Shown in pieces: positions 9,891 to 19,148 of a stretch of 43,838 bases of DNA (position 1 is its first letter; each line of letters begins with the position of its first letter). Source of the stretch: Nitrospirota bacterium. GTDB taxonomy: Bacteria > Nitrospirota > Nitrospiria > JACQBZ01. Under the pieces are notes generated by a model. The model did not search any database and was not told the DNA's origin. It was given only the letters and a program-made list of their open reading frames with translations. A program made the position numbers and the translations under genes. Location of the stretch: positions 1-43,838 of the forward strand of contig JACQBZ010000060.1 in assembly GCA_016194285.1 (NCBI GenBank). Direction: 5' to 3'.

Positions 9891-12371
9891 ATGCAGCGTT
9901 TGAAGATCAGAACACCCTTGCTAAAAACAGTTCTCTTTCCATTTCTTATTATTCTATCGCTTACCGGAATTTTTAATATTTCCAAAGCCTCCACCGATCC
10001 CTCCCCCGGTGCTTCAACCGATATCAGTTCTTTGACCACCCCGGCTGAGGGGCCATCGATGGCGGAGTCTCAGTCAACGGAACCGATTGATATGGACTCG
10101 AAGCCGTTTGTAGGGTCCTGGGGGGATTATGTCCTGTCCATTCTGTTGATCGCACTTGCGATTTTTTTAACAAAGAAGCGGATCCGCCTGTTTCAAGCCA
10201 AATGGGCCATCACTGCCCTCAGTGTCTTTTTGGGATTGCGCTACCTCTACTGGCGGTGGATCTACACGTTAAATACAGAGGATCCCTGGGCCACAAGTAT
10301 CAGTCTGATACTCTATTCAGCCGAGATTTATGGTTTCCTTTCCGTGCTTTTGTTTTATGTTCAGGTGGCCAAGCCTACGGACCGTTCTGCGAGCCCGCCG
10401 AGCGAAACCCAGCTGCCGACCGTGGATATCTTTGTCACAATTTACAATGAATCGCTGGATATCTTGTATCAAACCCTTGTCGGATGTATGGCCATCGACT
10501 ACCCGGCCGGTCTTAAAAAGGTTTGTGTCCTCGATGATGGGCATCGGGAAGAGGTCAAACGCCTCGCGGAGCGTTTGGGCTGCCAGTACATCCGTCGCAC
10601 GACCCATGAACATGCCAAGGCCGGGAACCTCAATCATGCCCTGACCCAGTCTTCCGGGGAGTTCGTGATGGTTCTGGATTGTGATCACGTCCCGGTCCGA
10701 ACCTTTCTCAAAGAGACGGTCGGTTTCTTCAAGGACCCGAAGGTCGCCTTTGTGCAGACCCCGCATTACTTCTATAATCCGGACACGTTTCAACGAAATC
10801 TTCGACTGGAACGGGAGATTGTCAATGAACAGGACCTATTTTTCTATGTCATACAACCGGGGCGGGACGGCTTCAACTCCAGCTTCTTCGCCGGCAGCGG
10901 GGGGATATTCCGCCGCTCGGCTCTCCAAACCATCGGCGGGTTCCAGGTGGTGACCCTGACGGAAGATCTCCATACCAGCATGGTCCTACACGCAAAAGGA
11001 TACCGGTCCGTCTACGTGAATAAGATTCTGGCGGCGGGATTGGCTCCCGAGAGCTACGAGAGCTATCTGAAACAGAGGCAACGGTGGACTCGAGGAGGGG
11101 TCCAGGTTTTCCTGTTGGACAACCCGCTTTGGAAAGCCGGACTGACCGTGATGCAGCGGATCAATTATTTCGGTTCGCTCTTTTATTTCTTTCACGGCTG
11201 GCCCCGTCTGATTTATCTGGCGGCTCCGCTTTCATACCTTCTTCTGAATTACCCTCCGCTCATGGCGCCTTTTCCGATTCTTCTGAATTATTTTTTGCCC
11301 TACTATCTATCATCGTTCATGGCCTTTAACGTCGTCAGCAAAAACTTTCGCAACCCCTTCTGGTCGGATGTTTATGAAACCGTGATGTGCTTTTTTATCA
11401 GCTGGACCTCTCTGGAAACCGTGTTTACGCCGACAAAGACCAAGTTCCATGTAACGCCCAAGGGGGTGCGGTTTGAGAAGGCCCAGTTGTCCTGGTCTTA
11501 TGTGATGCCCCACATACTGCTTTTCGCCGTTCTATTGATCGGGCTTGGCGTGGGGGGATATCAATTATGGAATCGCCGCGACCATTTCGATGCCACCTTG
11601 TTAAGCGTCATCTGGACCGTCTATAATCTGGTCATCCTGATGGCGGCGGTCATCGTGGCCCGCGAGCGTCCTCAGAAAAGGTCGTCGCCTCGCCTGTTCC
11701 GGAAGATCGACTGCGAATTGAAGTTCGGGGGTCGAACCCTCGTTGGAAAAACAACCGACCTAAGCGAGAGCGGTCTATCGATGGTTCTGGATCGCCCCGT
11801 GCTTCTCCCGCCGGTGGTTCACGTTCGGTTGGTCAGCGACTTCGGCGAGATCACCGAAATCAAGGGGGAAGTGATCCGGAACGATTCGTCGCCGTCCGGC
11901 GGTTCCGGTGTCGGGATTCGATTTTTAAACATCAGCGATTCGCAGCACCAGAGTCTGATCCGCCAGATGTACAGTTCACCGACTGGTTGGGCCGAGGCCC
12001 ATCAGGCCACCTCCGCCACGTGGGCGTCGTTGGCCTATCTGGTGACCTCATCGGTCCGGGCCTTTGTCAAGGAAAAGATCCTTCGGCGGCTTTCCTCCCG
12101 GGTCAAGAAGCGCCTGACGTGCGAACTGGTGGTGGGAGAACGCGTATTCCAAGGGACTACGGAGGACATCAGCAACACCGGTCTCTTGGTGCACCTGAAG
12201 ACCGACGAGGCCTTCACGAAAGAAGTGACGATCCGGTTGTATCACGAGGATCGGGTGGTTTTCAGTATCCGGGGAGAAATTGTCCGCCGGACCAAGGCGA
12301 AAGGACAGGGGGCGATTTACGGGATCCGGTTTCTCGAACGCCAGGATCTCGAACTATCCTCCCTGGCATGA
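9891..12371 (+). CDS. bcsA: Cellulose synthase catalytic subunit-like GT2 with two C-terminal PilZ domains
   Basis: DDG, DCDHVP (DxD), LTEDLHTS (TED), QRQRW (QxxRW) and FHVTPKG motifs. Two PilZ modules: RSSPR...TDLSESG and RVKKR...EDISNTG. Confidence 0.88.
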   Translation: MQRLKIRTPLLKTVLFPFLIILSLTGIFNISKASTDPSPGASTDISSLTTPAEGPSMAESQSTEPIDMDSKPFVGSWGDYVLSILLIALAIFLTKKRIRLFQAKWAITALSVFLGLRYLYWRWIYTLNTEDPWATSISLILYSAEIYGFLSVLLFYVQVAKPTDRSASPPSETQLPTVDIFVTIYNESLDILYQTLVGCMAIDYPAGLKKVCVLDDGHREEVKRLAERLGCQYIRRTTHEHAKAGNLNHALTQSSGEFVMVLDCDHVPVRTFLKETVGFFKDPKVAFVQTPHYFYNPDTFQRNLRLEREIVNEQDLFFYVIQPGRDGFNSSFFAGSGGIFRRSALQTIGGFQVVTLTEDLHTSMVLHAKGYRSVYVNKILAAGLAPESYESYLKQRQRWTRGGVQVFLLDNPLWKAGLTVMQRINYFGSLFYFFHGWPRLIYLAAPLSYLLLNYPPLMAPFPILLNYFLPYYLSSFMAFNVVSKNFRNPFWSDVYETVMCFFISWTSLETVFTPTKTKFHVTPKGVRFEKAQLSWSYVMPHILLFAVLLIGLGVGGYQLWNRRDHFDATLLSVIWTVYNLVILMAAVIVARERPQKRSSPRLFRKIDCELKFGGRTLVGKTTDLSESGLSMVLDRPVLLPPVVHVRLVSDFGEITEIKGEVIRNDSSPSGGSGVGIRFLNISDSQHQSLIRQMYSSPTGWAEAHQATSATWASLAYLVTSSVRAFVKEKILRRLSSRVKKRLTCELVVGERVFQGTTEDISNTGLLVHLKTDEAFTKEVTIRLYHEDRVVFSIRGEIVRRTKAKGQGAIYGIRFLERQDLELSSLA

Positions 12372-12395
12372 AGTCGAGGAGGTTCCCGTCGTATC

Positions 12396-13937
12396 ATGGG
12401 CGCGTGGAATTTTTATTTCTTAGCCAAACTGTACTTATATTTTCGAGGCTATCTTCGCCTCGATTTCGTGTTGAACCTTCTCTTCATCATTTTTCTGGTC
12501 ATTCCCGTGCCGGCGCAACTGAAGTCTTACCGGTCACTCACCGTCGTTAAACATGGCTTCAGTGGGGTTTTGGGTTTATTGCTTTTGTGGCATGATTCCT
12601 GGCTTCCACCGCTCGGAGTTGCGTTGAGCTTTGTTGGGCAAGGCGGGATGCCGTCCAAAGAATACGTCTACCGATTTCTTTTGGAGTTCGTCAATCTCCG
12701 GGAAGTCGCCGCGGTGGTTTCAATTCTGGCCTTGGGGATTTTAGTGCGCAATCGTATTCGATTAACGCCGGTCGTCCTGCTCTTACTTGTGATCGTTCCA
12801 CTCCGCGAGTTTGGACAACACCCGGGTGGGATCGAGGGCGAGGTCCGGGCCTTCTATCGATCGGAATCGTCCCGCGTGGTTCATTTTGAAAAATCAAATA
12901 CGAAGGCCCCGGATTTTGACATCATTATTTTACATGTCTGCTCGCTGTCCTGGGATGATTTGAGAGGGGTCGGCATGGAAGCCGATCCCTTTTTCAAAAC
13001 ATTTGATGTCCTTTTCACCGATTTTAACTCCGTCACGACGTACAGCAACCCATCCGCCATCCGGCTTCTAAGGGCCAACTGCGGTCAGTCCAGTCATGAC
13101 GCCCTCTACCACGAGGCGCCGCGGGACTGCTACCTGGTTGAATCGCTTCGTGATCAAGGATTTGAAACCACCTTTACCTTGAATCATGACGGGGTCTACG
13201 GTCATTTTGCAGACCAAGTGAAGGCCTTGGGGCATCTGGATACGCCGCTGCTGCCGATCGATCTCCCGATCCAGGCCTATGACTTTGATGGATCGGCCAT
13301 CTATAATGACTACGCCGTGCTTGAAAAATGGTGGGCCCTTCGGCAGCAATCCCCCTCAACGGCTGCGGCGGTTTACTACAACACGATCAGCTTGCACGAC
13401 GGCGCTCATTGGGTCGGAGAGAAAGAATGGTGGAAGCGGGACCGCACGGTTTACTACAGAGAAGCGGCGCAGAAACTGTTGGGGGATGTCGCGCGGTTTT
13501 TTGATCTTGTGGCGTCGTCCGGCCGGAAGGCCGTCATCGTTTTTGTTCCGGAACACGGTATGGCGCTGCGGGGCAACGTGCTTCAGGTCGCGGGCCTGCG
13601 GGATATTCCGTTTAAGCCAATCACCCAGGTGCCGGTCGGGATCAAATTCATCGGGAGAAATCCCGGTCGCGGAGATATTCCTCAACGCGTCATTTCCAAA
13701 CCGACCAGCTATCTTGCGCTTTCGTACCTGATGGCGTCTTTTATGGAACGAAGCCCTTTCGAGTCGGACGGGTCTGAATCCGATGATCGAATCGCGCATC
13801 TGCCTGAAACCGATTTTGTGGCCGAAAACCAGGAAATCCGAATTGCCAAAAAAGGCGCGGAATACTTTCTTTACGGCAAAGAGAAGAAATGGATCGCGCT
13901 TCCATCAATTGCCGTTCCACAGACAGGAGGAACTTAA
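12396..13937 (+). CDS. bcsG: BcsG-like cellulose phosphoethanolamine transferase
   Basis: GAWNFYFLAKLYLYFRGYL N-terminus, TTYSNPSAIRLLRANCGQSSH, YNTISLHDGAHW, VPEHGMALRG and VAGLRDIPFKPITQVPVGIKF all match my recollection of E. coli BcsG blocks. Confidence 0.88.
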   Translation: MGAWNFYFLAKLYLYFRGYLRLDFVLNLLFIIFLVIPVPAQLKSYRSLTVVKHGFSGVLGLLLLWHDSWLPPLGVALSFVGQGGMPSKEYVYRFLLEFVNLREVAAVVSILALGILVRNRIRLTPVVLLLLVIVPLREFGQHPGGIEGEVRAFYRSESSRVVHFEKSNTKAPDFDIIILHVCSLSWDDLRGVGMEADPFFKTFDVLFTDFNSVTTYSNPSAIRLLRANCGQSSHDALYHEAPRDCYLVESLRDQGFETTFTLNHDGVYGHFADQVKALGHLDTPLLPIDLPIQAYDFDGSAIYNDYAVLEKWWALRQQSPSTAAAVYYNTISLHDGAHWVGEKEWWKRDRTVYYREAAQKLLGDVARFFDLVASSGRKAVIVFVPEHGMALRGNVLQVAGLRDIPFKPITQVPVGIKFIGRNPGRGDIPQRVISKPTSYLALSYLMASFMERSPFESDGSESDDRIAHLPETDFVAENQEIRIAKKGAEYFLYGKEKKWIALPSIAVPQTGGT

Positions 13938-13940
13938 TCC

Positions 13941-14708
13941 ATGGTCCGGTGGGTATGCCTTTGGGGAGTGATTTTTTCCGTCAGCCTGCTTTGCAGCGGG
14001 CCGGCGTTTGCGCTGGATTATCTGGGCCTGCCCGGTTCGACCTGGGGTTCGGTCAGCCATGATGTGGACAAGCTGGTGGGCTCCGGCGCGATGGGCTACA
14101 TCAACCAGGGGGTCGACTGGGTCAAGCTGCCGGGGGCGATCACGTTCAACACCTTCGCCGAGTTTCGGTACCGGTTTCGGAGCGAGAACAAGGAATTTTA
14201 TAATGCCTACAGTGGGGCGACGGGGTTGGAATTCAAACGGTCGCCTTTCCATTTGGGAATGGACTATGTCTGGGAGCGGTTTCCGGCGGAGGGCGTGCAG
14301 TCCAACAATCTCCAATACTATCTCACCTGGTACTACGACTGGGACCTCAATCGGGGGTCGCGGAAGGTTCTGGGTGTTCCGGGTTCGATCTGGGGTTCGG
14401 TCAGCCATGATGTGGACAAGCTGGTGGGCTCCGGCGCGATGGGCTACATCAATCAGGGAATCGACTGGGTCAAGCTGCCGGGGGCGATCACGTTCAACAC
14501 GTTTGCCGAGTTTCGGTACCGGTTTCGGAGCGAGAATAAGGAGTTTTATAATGCCTACAGCGGAGCGACGGGGTTGGAATTCAAACGGTCGCCTTTCCAT
14601 TTGGGAATGGACTATGTCTGGGAGCGGTTTCCGGCAGCAGGGGAGCAGTCGAATAAACTGCAATACTATCTCACCTGGTACTACGACTGGGACTTGAAAC
14701 ATAAGTAG
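13941..14708 (+). CDS. Secreted protein of two near-identical ~116-aa tandem repeats, unknown function, in the cellulose locus
   Basis: N-terminal signal peptide, then LGLPGSTWGSVSHDV...YYDWDL repeated with a 348-nt period. Directly follows bcsG. Confidence 0.8.
   Translation: MVRWVCLWGVIFSVSLLCSGPAFALDYLGLPGSTWGSVSHDVDKLVGSGAMGYINQGVDWVKLPGAITFNTFAEFRYRFRSENKEFYNAYSGATGLEFKRSPFHLGMDYVWERFPAEGVQSNNLQYYLTWYYDWDLNRGSRKVLGVPGSIWGSVSHDVDKLVGSGAMGYINQGIDWVKLPGAITFNTFAEFRYRFRSENKEFYNAYSGATGLEFKRSPFHLGMDYVWERFPAAGEQSNKLQYYLTWYYDWDLKHK
14026..14348 (+). repeat. Tandem repeat unit 1 (period 348 bp)
   Basis: Near-identical to 14374-14696. Confidence 0.9.
14374..14696 (+). repeat. Tandem repeat unit 2 (period 348 bp)
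   Basis: Near-identical to 14026-14348. Confidence 0.9.
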
Positions 14709-14736
14709 GGCCGAACGGAGAAAGGGATTCACCCAG

Positions 14737-14765
14737 TTGACAGCCCATGCCGTTTTGACTATACT
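14737..14765 (+). promoter_or_regulatory. Sigma70-like promoter for rplI
   Basis: TTGACA 14737-14742 - N17 - TATACT 14760-14765. Confidence 0.65.
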
Positions 14766-14810
14766 GACCTCCTTTAATTCGGTGTGCAGACCCGGAAGAA
14801 GGAGTGGACG

Positions 14811-15254
14811 ATGAAAGTGATTTTGCGGGAAGATGTCGAAACGTTGGGCCGGATGGGCGATTTGGTCAATGTCTCGGACGGCTACGCCCGGAATTTTTTG
14901 ATTCCCAAAATGAAGGCGGTTGAGGCCACGACAAAAAACGTCAAGGTTTTGGAACACGAGAAGCGATTGATCGCCGACAAGGCCCGAAAGATAAAAAAGG
15001 AGTTTGAGACCCTGGCCAAGAAGATCAACGGTATGCCGATCACGATCCCCGTCCAGGTGGGCGAGGAAGGGAAATTGTTCGGTTCCGTGACGAATAAAGA
15101 CATTGCGGAAGCATTATCCAAAGAAGGCATCGAGATCGACAAGCGGAAAATTCAGCTCGAGAGTCCGTTGAAGGAGGTCGGCAGTTTTAGCGTCCCGATC
15201 CAAGTTTATCATGATGTCAAGGCCCACCTGAAACTCACCCTGATCAAGGCCTAA
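14811..15254 (+). CDS. rplI: 50S ribosomal protein L9
   Basis: [46 protein letters not shown] ribosome-binding site upstream of ATG 14811. Confidence 0.96.
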   Translation: MKVILREDVETLGRMGDLVNVSDGYARNFLIPKMKAVEATTKNVKVLEHEKRLIADKARKIKKEFETLAKKINGMPITIPVQVGEEGKLFGSVTNKDIAEALSKEGIEIDKRKIQLESPLKEVGSFSVPIQVYHDVKAHLKLTLIKA

Positions 15255-15291
15255 TCTCCAAGAACCGTTCGATTCCTGCCCCGACAGCCGA

Positions 15292-15321
15292 TTGCTATTT
15301 CTCGACGGTTTGGGCTATAAT
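15292..15321 (+). promoter_or_regulatory. Candidate promoter for rph
   Basis: TTGCTA 15292-15297 - N18 - TATAAT 15316-15321. Confidence 0.5.
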
Positions 15322-15352
15322 CTCCCCACTTTTTCACGGAGAAGGAAGCGAC

Positions 15353-16102
15353 ATGCCCCACCTGCGACCTCGGCCGGACGGACGGCGCTGGGACGAATTG
15401 CGACCCCTCAAGATCACGCGGTCCTATCTGAAAAATGTTGAAGGATCGGTTTTGATCGAGATGGGCGACACCAAAGTGATCTGCGCGGTCACCGTCGAAG
15501 AGACCGTGCCCCCGTTTCTTCGAGGCAAAAACAAGGGCTGGATCTCGGCCGAGTACGGCATGCTGCCCCGTTCTTCCCGTGAGCGCATCCCCCGCGAGTC
15601 GGTGCGGGGTCGCGTCGGTGGTCGGACGCATGAGATTCAGCGATTGATCGGCCGATCCCTCCGTGCCGTGACGGACCTTGAGCGCCTGGGTGAGCGCACC
15701 CTCTGGATCGATTGCGACGTGATCCAGGCCGACGGCGGGACCCGGACCGCCTCGATCACCGGCGCCTTCATCGCGCTGGCCGACGCCCTTCTCCAGGCTC
15801 AAAAACAGGGACGCATGGATCGCATTCCGATCAAGGATTACCTGGCGGCCGTCAGCGTAGGCCGGGTGCAGGGTCAGGCCGCGTTGGACCTGTGCTATGC
15901 GGAAGACTCCAATGCCGAAGTGGACATGAACGTCGTTATGACCGGAAGCGAGAAATTCGTCGAAGTTCAGGGAACGGCCGAACAGCAGCCCTTCACCCGG
16001 TCCGAAATGGATGCGTTGGTGGATCTGGCAAAGAAAGGCATCAAGCAACTCATCACCCAGCAGAGGAAATTGCTGAAAGGAATCCTGTTGTGCGGACCGT
16101 GA
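15353..16102 (+). CDS. rph: Ribonuclease PH
   Basis: [44 protein letters not shown] and [17 protein letters not shown]. Confidence 0.95.
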   Translation: MPHLRPRPDGRRWDELRPLKITRSYLKNVEGSVLIEMGDTKVICAVTVEETVPPFLRGKNKGWISAEYGMLPRSSRERIPRESVRGRVGGRTHEIQRLIGRSLRAVTDLERLGERTLWIDCDVIQADGGTRTASITGAFIALADALLQAQKQGRMDRIPIKDYLAAVSVGRVQGQAALDLCYAEDSNAEVDMNVVMTGSEKFVEVQGTAEQQPFTRSEMDALVDLAKKGIKQLITQQRKLLKGILLCGP

Positions 16103-16698
16103 CAGAGATCGTTGTCGCGACGAACAACCGGCACAAGTTTGAGGAGATCTCGGCCATCTTAAAAGGGGTGCCGGTTCGACTAATCCCGCTCGCCGATTAT
16201 CCCGACGCCCCGGAGTTGAAGGAAGAAGGCGCGACCTATGCCGAGAACGCCGTCCACAAAGCGCGGACGATCGCCCGGTTTACGGGGAAGTGGGCCCTCG
16301 GAGATGATACCGGTTTGGAGGTGGATGCGTTGAACGGCCAGCCGGGTCTCTATTCCGCGCGATTTGCCGGGGAGGGCGTCACGTTCGCCGATAACCGTCG
16401 CAAACTCCTCCGGCTGATGGAATCGGTGCCGACCGAGAAGCGGATGGCCACGTTTCGAACCGTCGTGGCGCTGGTCAATCCCTCGGGCGAGACGCACATG
16501 GCGGAAGGCGTTCTTCAGGGTCGCATCGCCGAACAGGAACGAGGAACCGGCGGTTTCGGGTACGATGCCGTGTTTGATCTTCCGGAGTTGGGCAAGACCT
16601 ACGCGGAGCTGACGAGCGAAGAGAAAAACCGCATCAGCCACCGGGCTCGTGCGGTTCAAAAAATCAGGGAGCATTTAAAAAAAATCGTCGGGGTGTAG
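16099..16698 (+). CDS. rdgB: XTP/dITP (non-canonical purine NTP) pyrophosphatase
   Basis: [61 protein letters not shown] start overlaps the rph stop. The longer ORF from 15712 is read through rph. Confidence 0.93.
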   Translation: MTEIVVATNNRHKFEEISAILKGVPVRLIPLADYPDAPELKEEGATYAENAVHKARTIARFTGKWALGDDTGLEVDALNGQPGLYSARFAGEGVTFADNRRKLLRLMESVPTEKRMATFRTVVALVNPSGETHMAEGVLQGRIAEQERGTGGFGYDAVFDLPELGKTYAELTSEEKNRISHRARAVQKIREHLKKIVGV

Positions 16699-16762
16699 CG
16701 CAGCCTGGTAGCGCACCTGCCTTGGGCGCAGGGGGTCCCCGGTTCAAATCCGGGCACCCCGA
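16689..16762 (+). tRNA. tRNA-Pro(TGG)
   Basis: CGGGGTG acceptor, CCTGC-CTTGGGC-GCAGG anticodon arm, GGTTCAAATCC T-arm, CACCCCGA 3' end. CCA not encoded. Confidence 0.95.
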
Positions 16763-16793
16763 GATTTTTGTTTTGAAAAAATCTGGAGCAATG

Positions 16794-16860
16794 GAGCATT
16801 GGAGATTGGAACAATCGACAAGGCTCACATTGCGATCTATTTTCTAATGCTCCAATGCTC
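16794..16860. repeat. Inverted repeat GAGCATTGGAG / CTCCAATGCTC within degenerate 8-nt direct repeats
   Basis: 16794-16804 is the exact reverse complement of 16850-16860. The left arm sits in TGGAGCAA/TGGAGCAT/TGGAGATT units. Confidence 0.75.
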
Positions 16861-16898
16861 AAGAACTTTGCGCCGTCAATTCAGACTGGAAACGCTCC

Positions 16899-16972
16899 GC
16901 GCCCGTAGCTCAGGTGGATAGAGCATCTGCCTTCTAAGCAGAGGGTCGGGGGTTCGAATCCCTCCGGGCGCA
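16899..16972 (+). tRNA. tRNA-Arg(TCT)
   Basis: GCGCCCG acceptor, CTGCCTTCTAAGCAG anticodon arm, GGTTCGAATCC T-arm, CGGGCGCA 3' end. Confidence 0.95.
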
Positions 16973-16978
16973 AAGATT

Positions 16979-19127
16979 TTACCCGTTGAGAATGAATTCG
17001 CCGTGCTCGATTCGCAGAGTCCGCAGGTGCATGCGGCAGGGCATGGGTTTTAATGCGGGGTTGAACTTTGCCGTCAGAACTTGCGGGACAAAGGCCGGCA
17101 GCCAGAGTCCTCCCACATGAAATTGTAAGAATTTATAACCGAGATTCTCCTCGTTCACTAAGTAAGGCACAAGGGCCAGATCCAGACGCGGGATCCATCC
17201 CTTAGAGTCGGCATGAATCCGCAATTTCCCTTCTTGGAATTCCACTTCCGAATGCGGCGCACCTTTCAGGCCGGACAGATACGCATTCAGATCCGTTTGA
17301 GTGATCCTGAAATGGGGCGTTGCTTCCAACAGGCTGATGATTTCAAACTGCCCGTCCCGTAATAATTTATAGGGATTAACGGTTAGATCCGACAGTTCCA
17401 TTCCGAGATCCCGAACCATCAGGGATTGCCGCCCGTCGGGCTTTGACTCAACTCGAGCAGAGTCCATCGAGAAACTCACCCTTCGAAACCGTCCCGACAG
17501 TGTATCCTGATCTGAAATGGGCTCCACATGGATCGCCCAGCCCTGGGGGTCCTTCACATATTGTCCGAGATAACCCATTAGGGCGGATTTAAATCTTTCG
17601 ATAAATGCAGCCGGCGTGATTCCGGAAACCGGGGTGATATCCCGAACATAGATTTGAACAATGCTTCCGTCCGGGAGCGGTCGTTCCCATTTTTTCTTGA
17701 AGACCGCTTCGAAACCCTCCGGGTCCCGTTGAATCGTTTTCATGACCTCGACCGGGTCATGCGCGAATCCTTGGTCGCCGGTTTTTGTGACGACGAAGTC
17801 AGTAAAGGTGGGAAACCGTACCCACGTCGTGACGTCCAGCGGATACCGTTCCAATACCGCGTAATACTCGAAACCATGCCTCTGGAACTGGGCCAAATCC
17901 GGGATGACACGGACACGGGGCCGGGGATGGTAGGACTTTTGCGTTTGGATGAACTCAAAGGCGTCTTTCAACGGCCAGGCCTCCCGCTGAGGCGGGAATG
18001 CGAGAAACGTATTTATTACCGTATAAAGGCCGAGGCCGATCAGGCCCAGCCCCGTTACCCATGGCTTCCAGCGAAAATTTTTAAGCCAGCCTATCGCGAT
18101 CAGGCCTACCGCAGGCAAAAACGGCATGGTAAATCGGATATCTTTATTCCGGAGTAGGGTCAAGATGCCGTATCCACTGATGATCCAGAGAAAGAGGATC
18201 GGGTTCTTCTTGAGATCTTCACGCAGATAAAATACGACGCCGACCGCGAAAAAGATAAGCCAAAGGTAGTGGATGTCTCTAGGAAACAACCTGGCATAGT
18301 AAATAAGGGATTGCGCCGTGAAGATCTCCGGATCACCCTCTTTAACCCCGTTACTTGTGAATCGAGTTGTCATGAAGAGCAGATGCGATAGATGCTCCAC
18401 GAACCACGGAAGGGCGACCACGCCCCAGATCGCGAAGGCGACCATGATGTTCATCCCCCTTTTGAGACGGTCATCAGCACGGAGGGCCTGGACAACCAGA
18501 TAAATCAGGGGCAGAAAAATAAAAAAAAGATAAGACCATTTGGTGAGGGTCGCAAGCCCGGAGATCAGTCCTCGCCCAGGCGGTCATGGCCGTCGTTGGG
18601 ATATCCAGCATAAATATCCGGGACTGGTCTATAATGATCGGAAATGAGGTCACCGCCACGGCGGCCAGAAGACCGATTTCGGGTGAATACAGATGGGTGC
18701 CGAGGCGGTACACCGCAAGCATCAGAAGGCCAAGAAAAAGTTGATTTAGTATCCAAGTGGCGGTGTCGATGTCGGGAGGCAAAAAGAAATAGAACACCGA
18801 CGTGGCCAAAGTCGCAAGCGGTGGATAATAATTATCCACATTGAGCAGGGCCGCGAGGCCGCTGGTCGAGAGACCCAGCCTCTGTAGAACATGATAATAC
18901 AGGAGGCTGGACATGAGGTGATTCAACGGATCGTGGTAGGGGGGGACTGGGATTCCGACATTCGCGAGAGTCTCCAGGGGGCCCGAACCTCTTGCAGTCG
19001 GGTTCTCTTTTCTATAACATAATGGCGACGTCCGCGCAACCTCACGAAGTGAATCGAGGCATAATCCATCCGGGCCGTCCGTTAACCGGAGAGGGTTGAC
19101 AAGCCGTCTGTTTCTTGGTAAAAGCAA
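16979..19127 (-). pseudogene. Disrupted GT39/PMT-like membrane glycosyltransferase with C-terminal LmeA/DUF2993-like region
   Basis: Two ORFs in different frames (19127-18474 and 18454-16979). Minus-strand frame shifts near 18565-18575, where LDIPTTAMTAW should continue into GLISGLATLTKWSYLFF. About 20 residues seem missing compared with remembered GT39 proteins. Confidence 0.65.
19096..19124 (+). promoter_or_regulatory. Candidate promoter for the liv substrate-binding protein
   Basis: TTGACA 19096-19101 - N17 - TAAAAG 19119-19124. Confidence 0.4.
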
Positions 19128-19148
19128 GACTTTACATGCGACGGCCGT

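Noticed and set aside
13905-14957. 350-aa minus-strand ORF covering the tandem repeat and rplI start
   Set aside because: Its internal repeats mirror the plus-strand duplication. The plus ORF has a signal peptide and operon context, and this one also overlaps rplI.
15712-16698. 328-aa ORF starting inside rph
   Set aside because: Only the part from GTG 16099 is RdgB; the upstream part is out-of-frame rph sequence.
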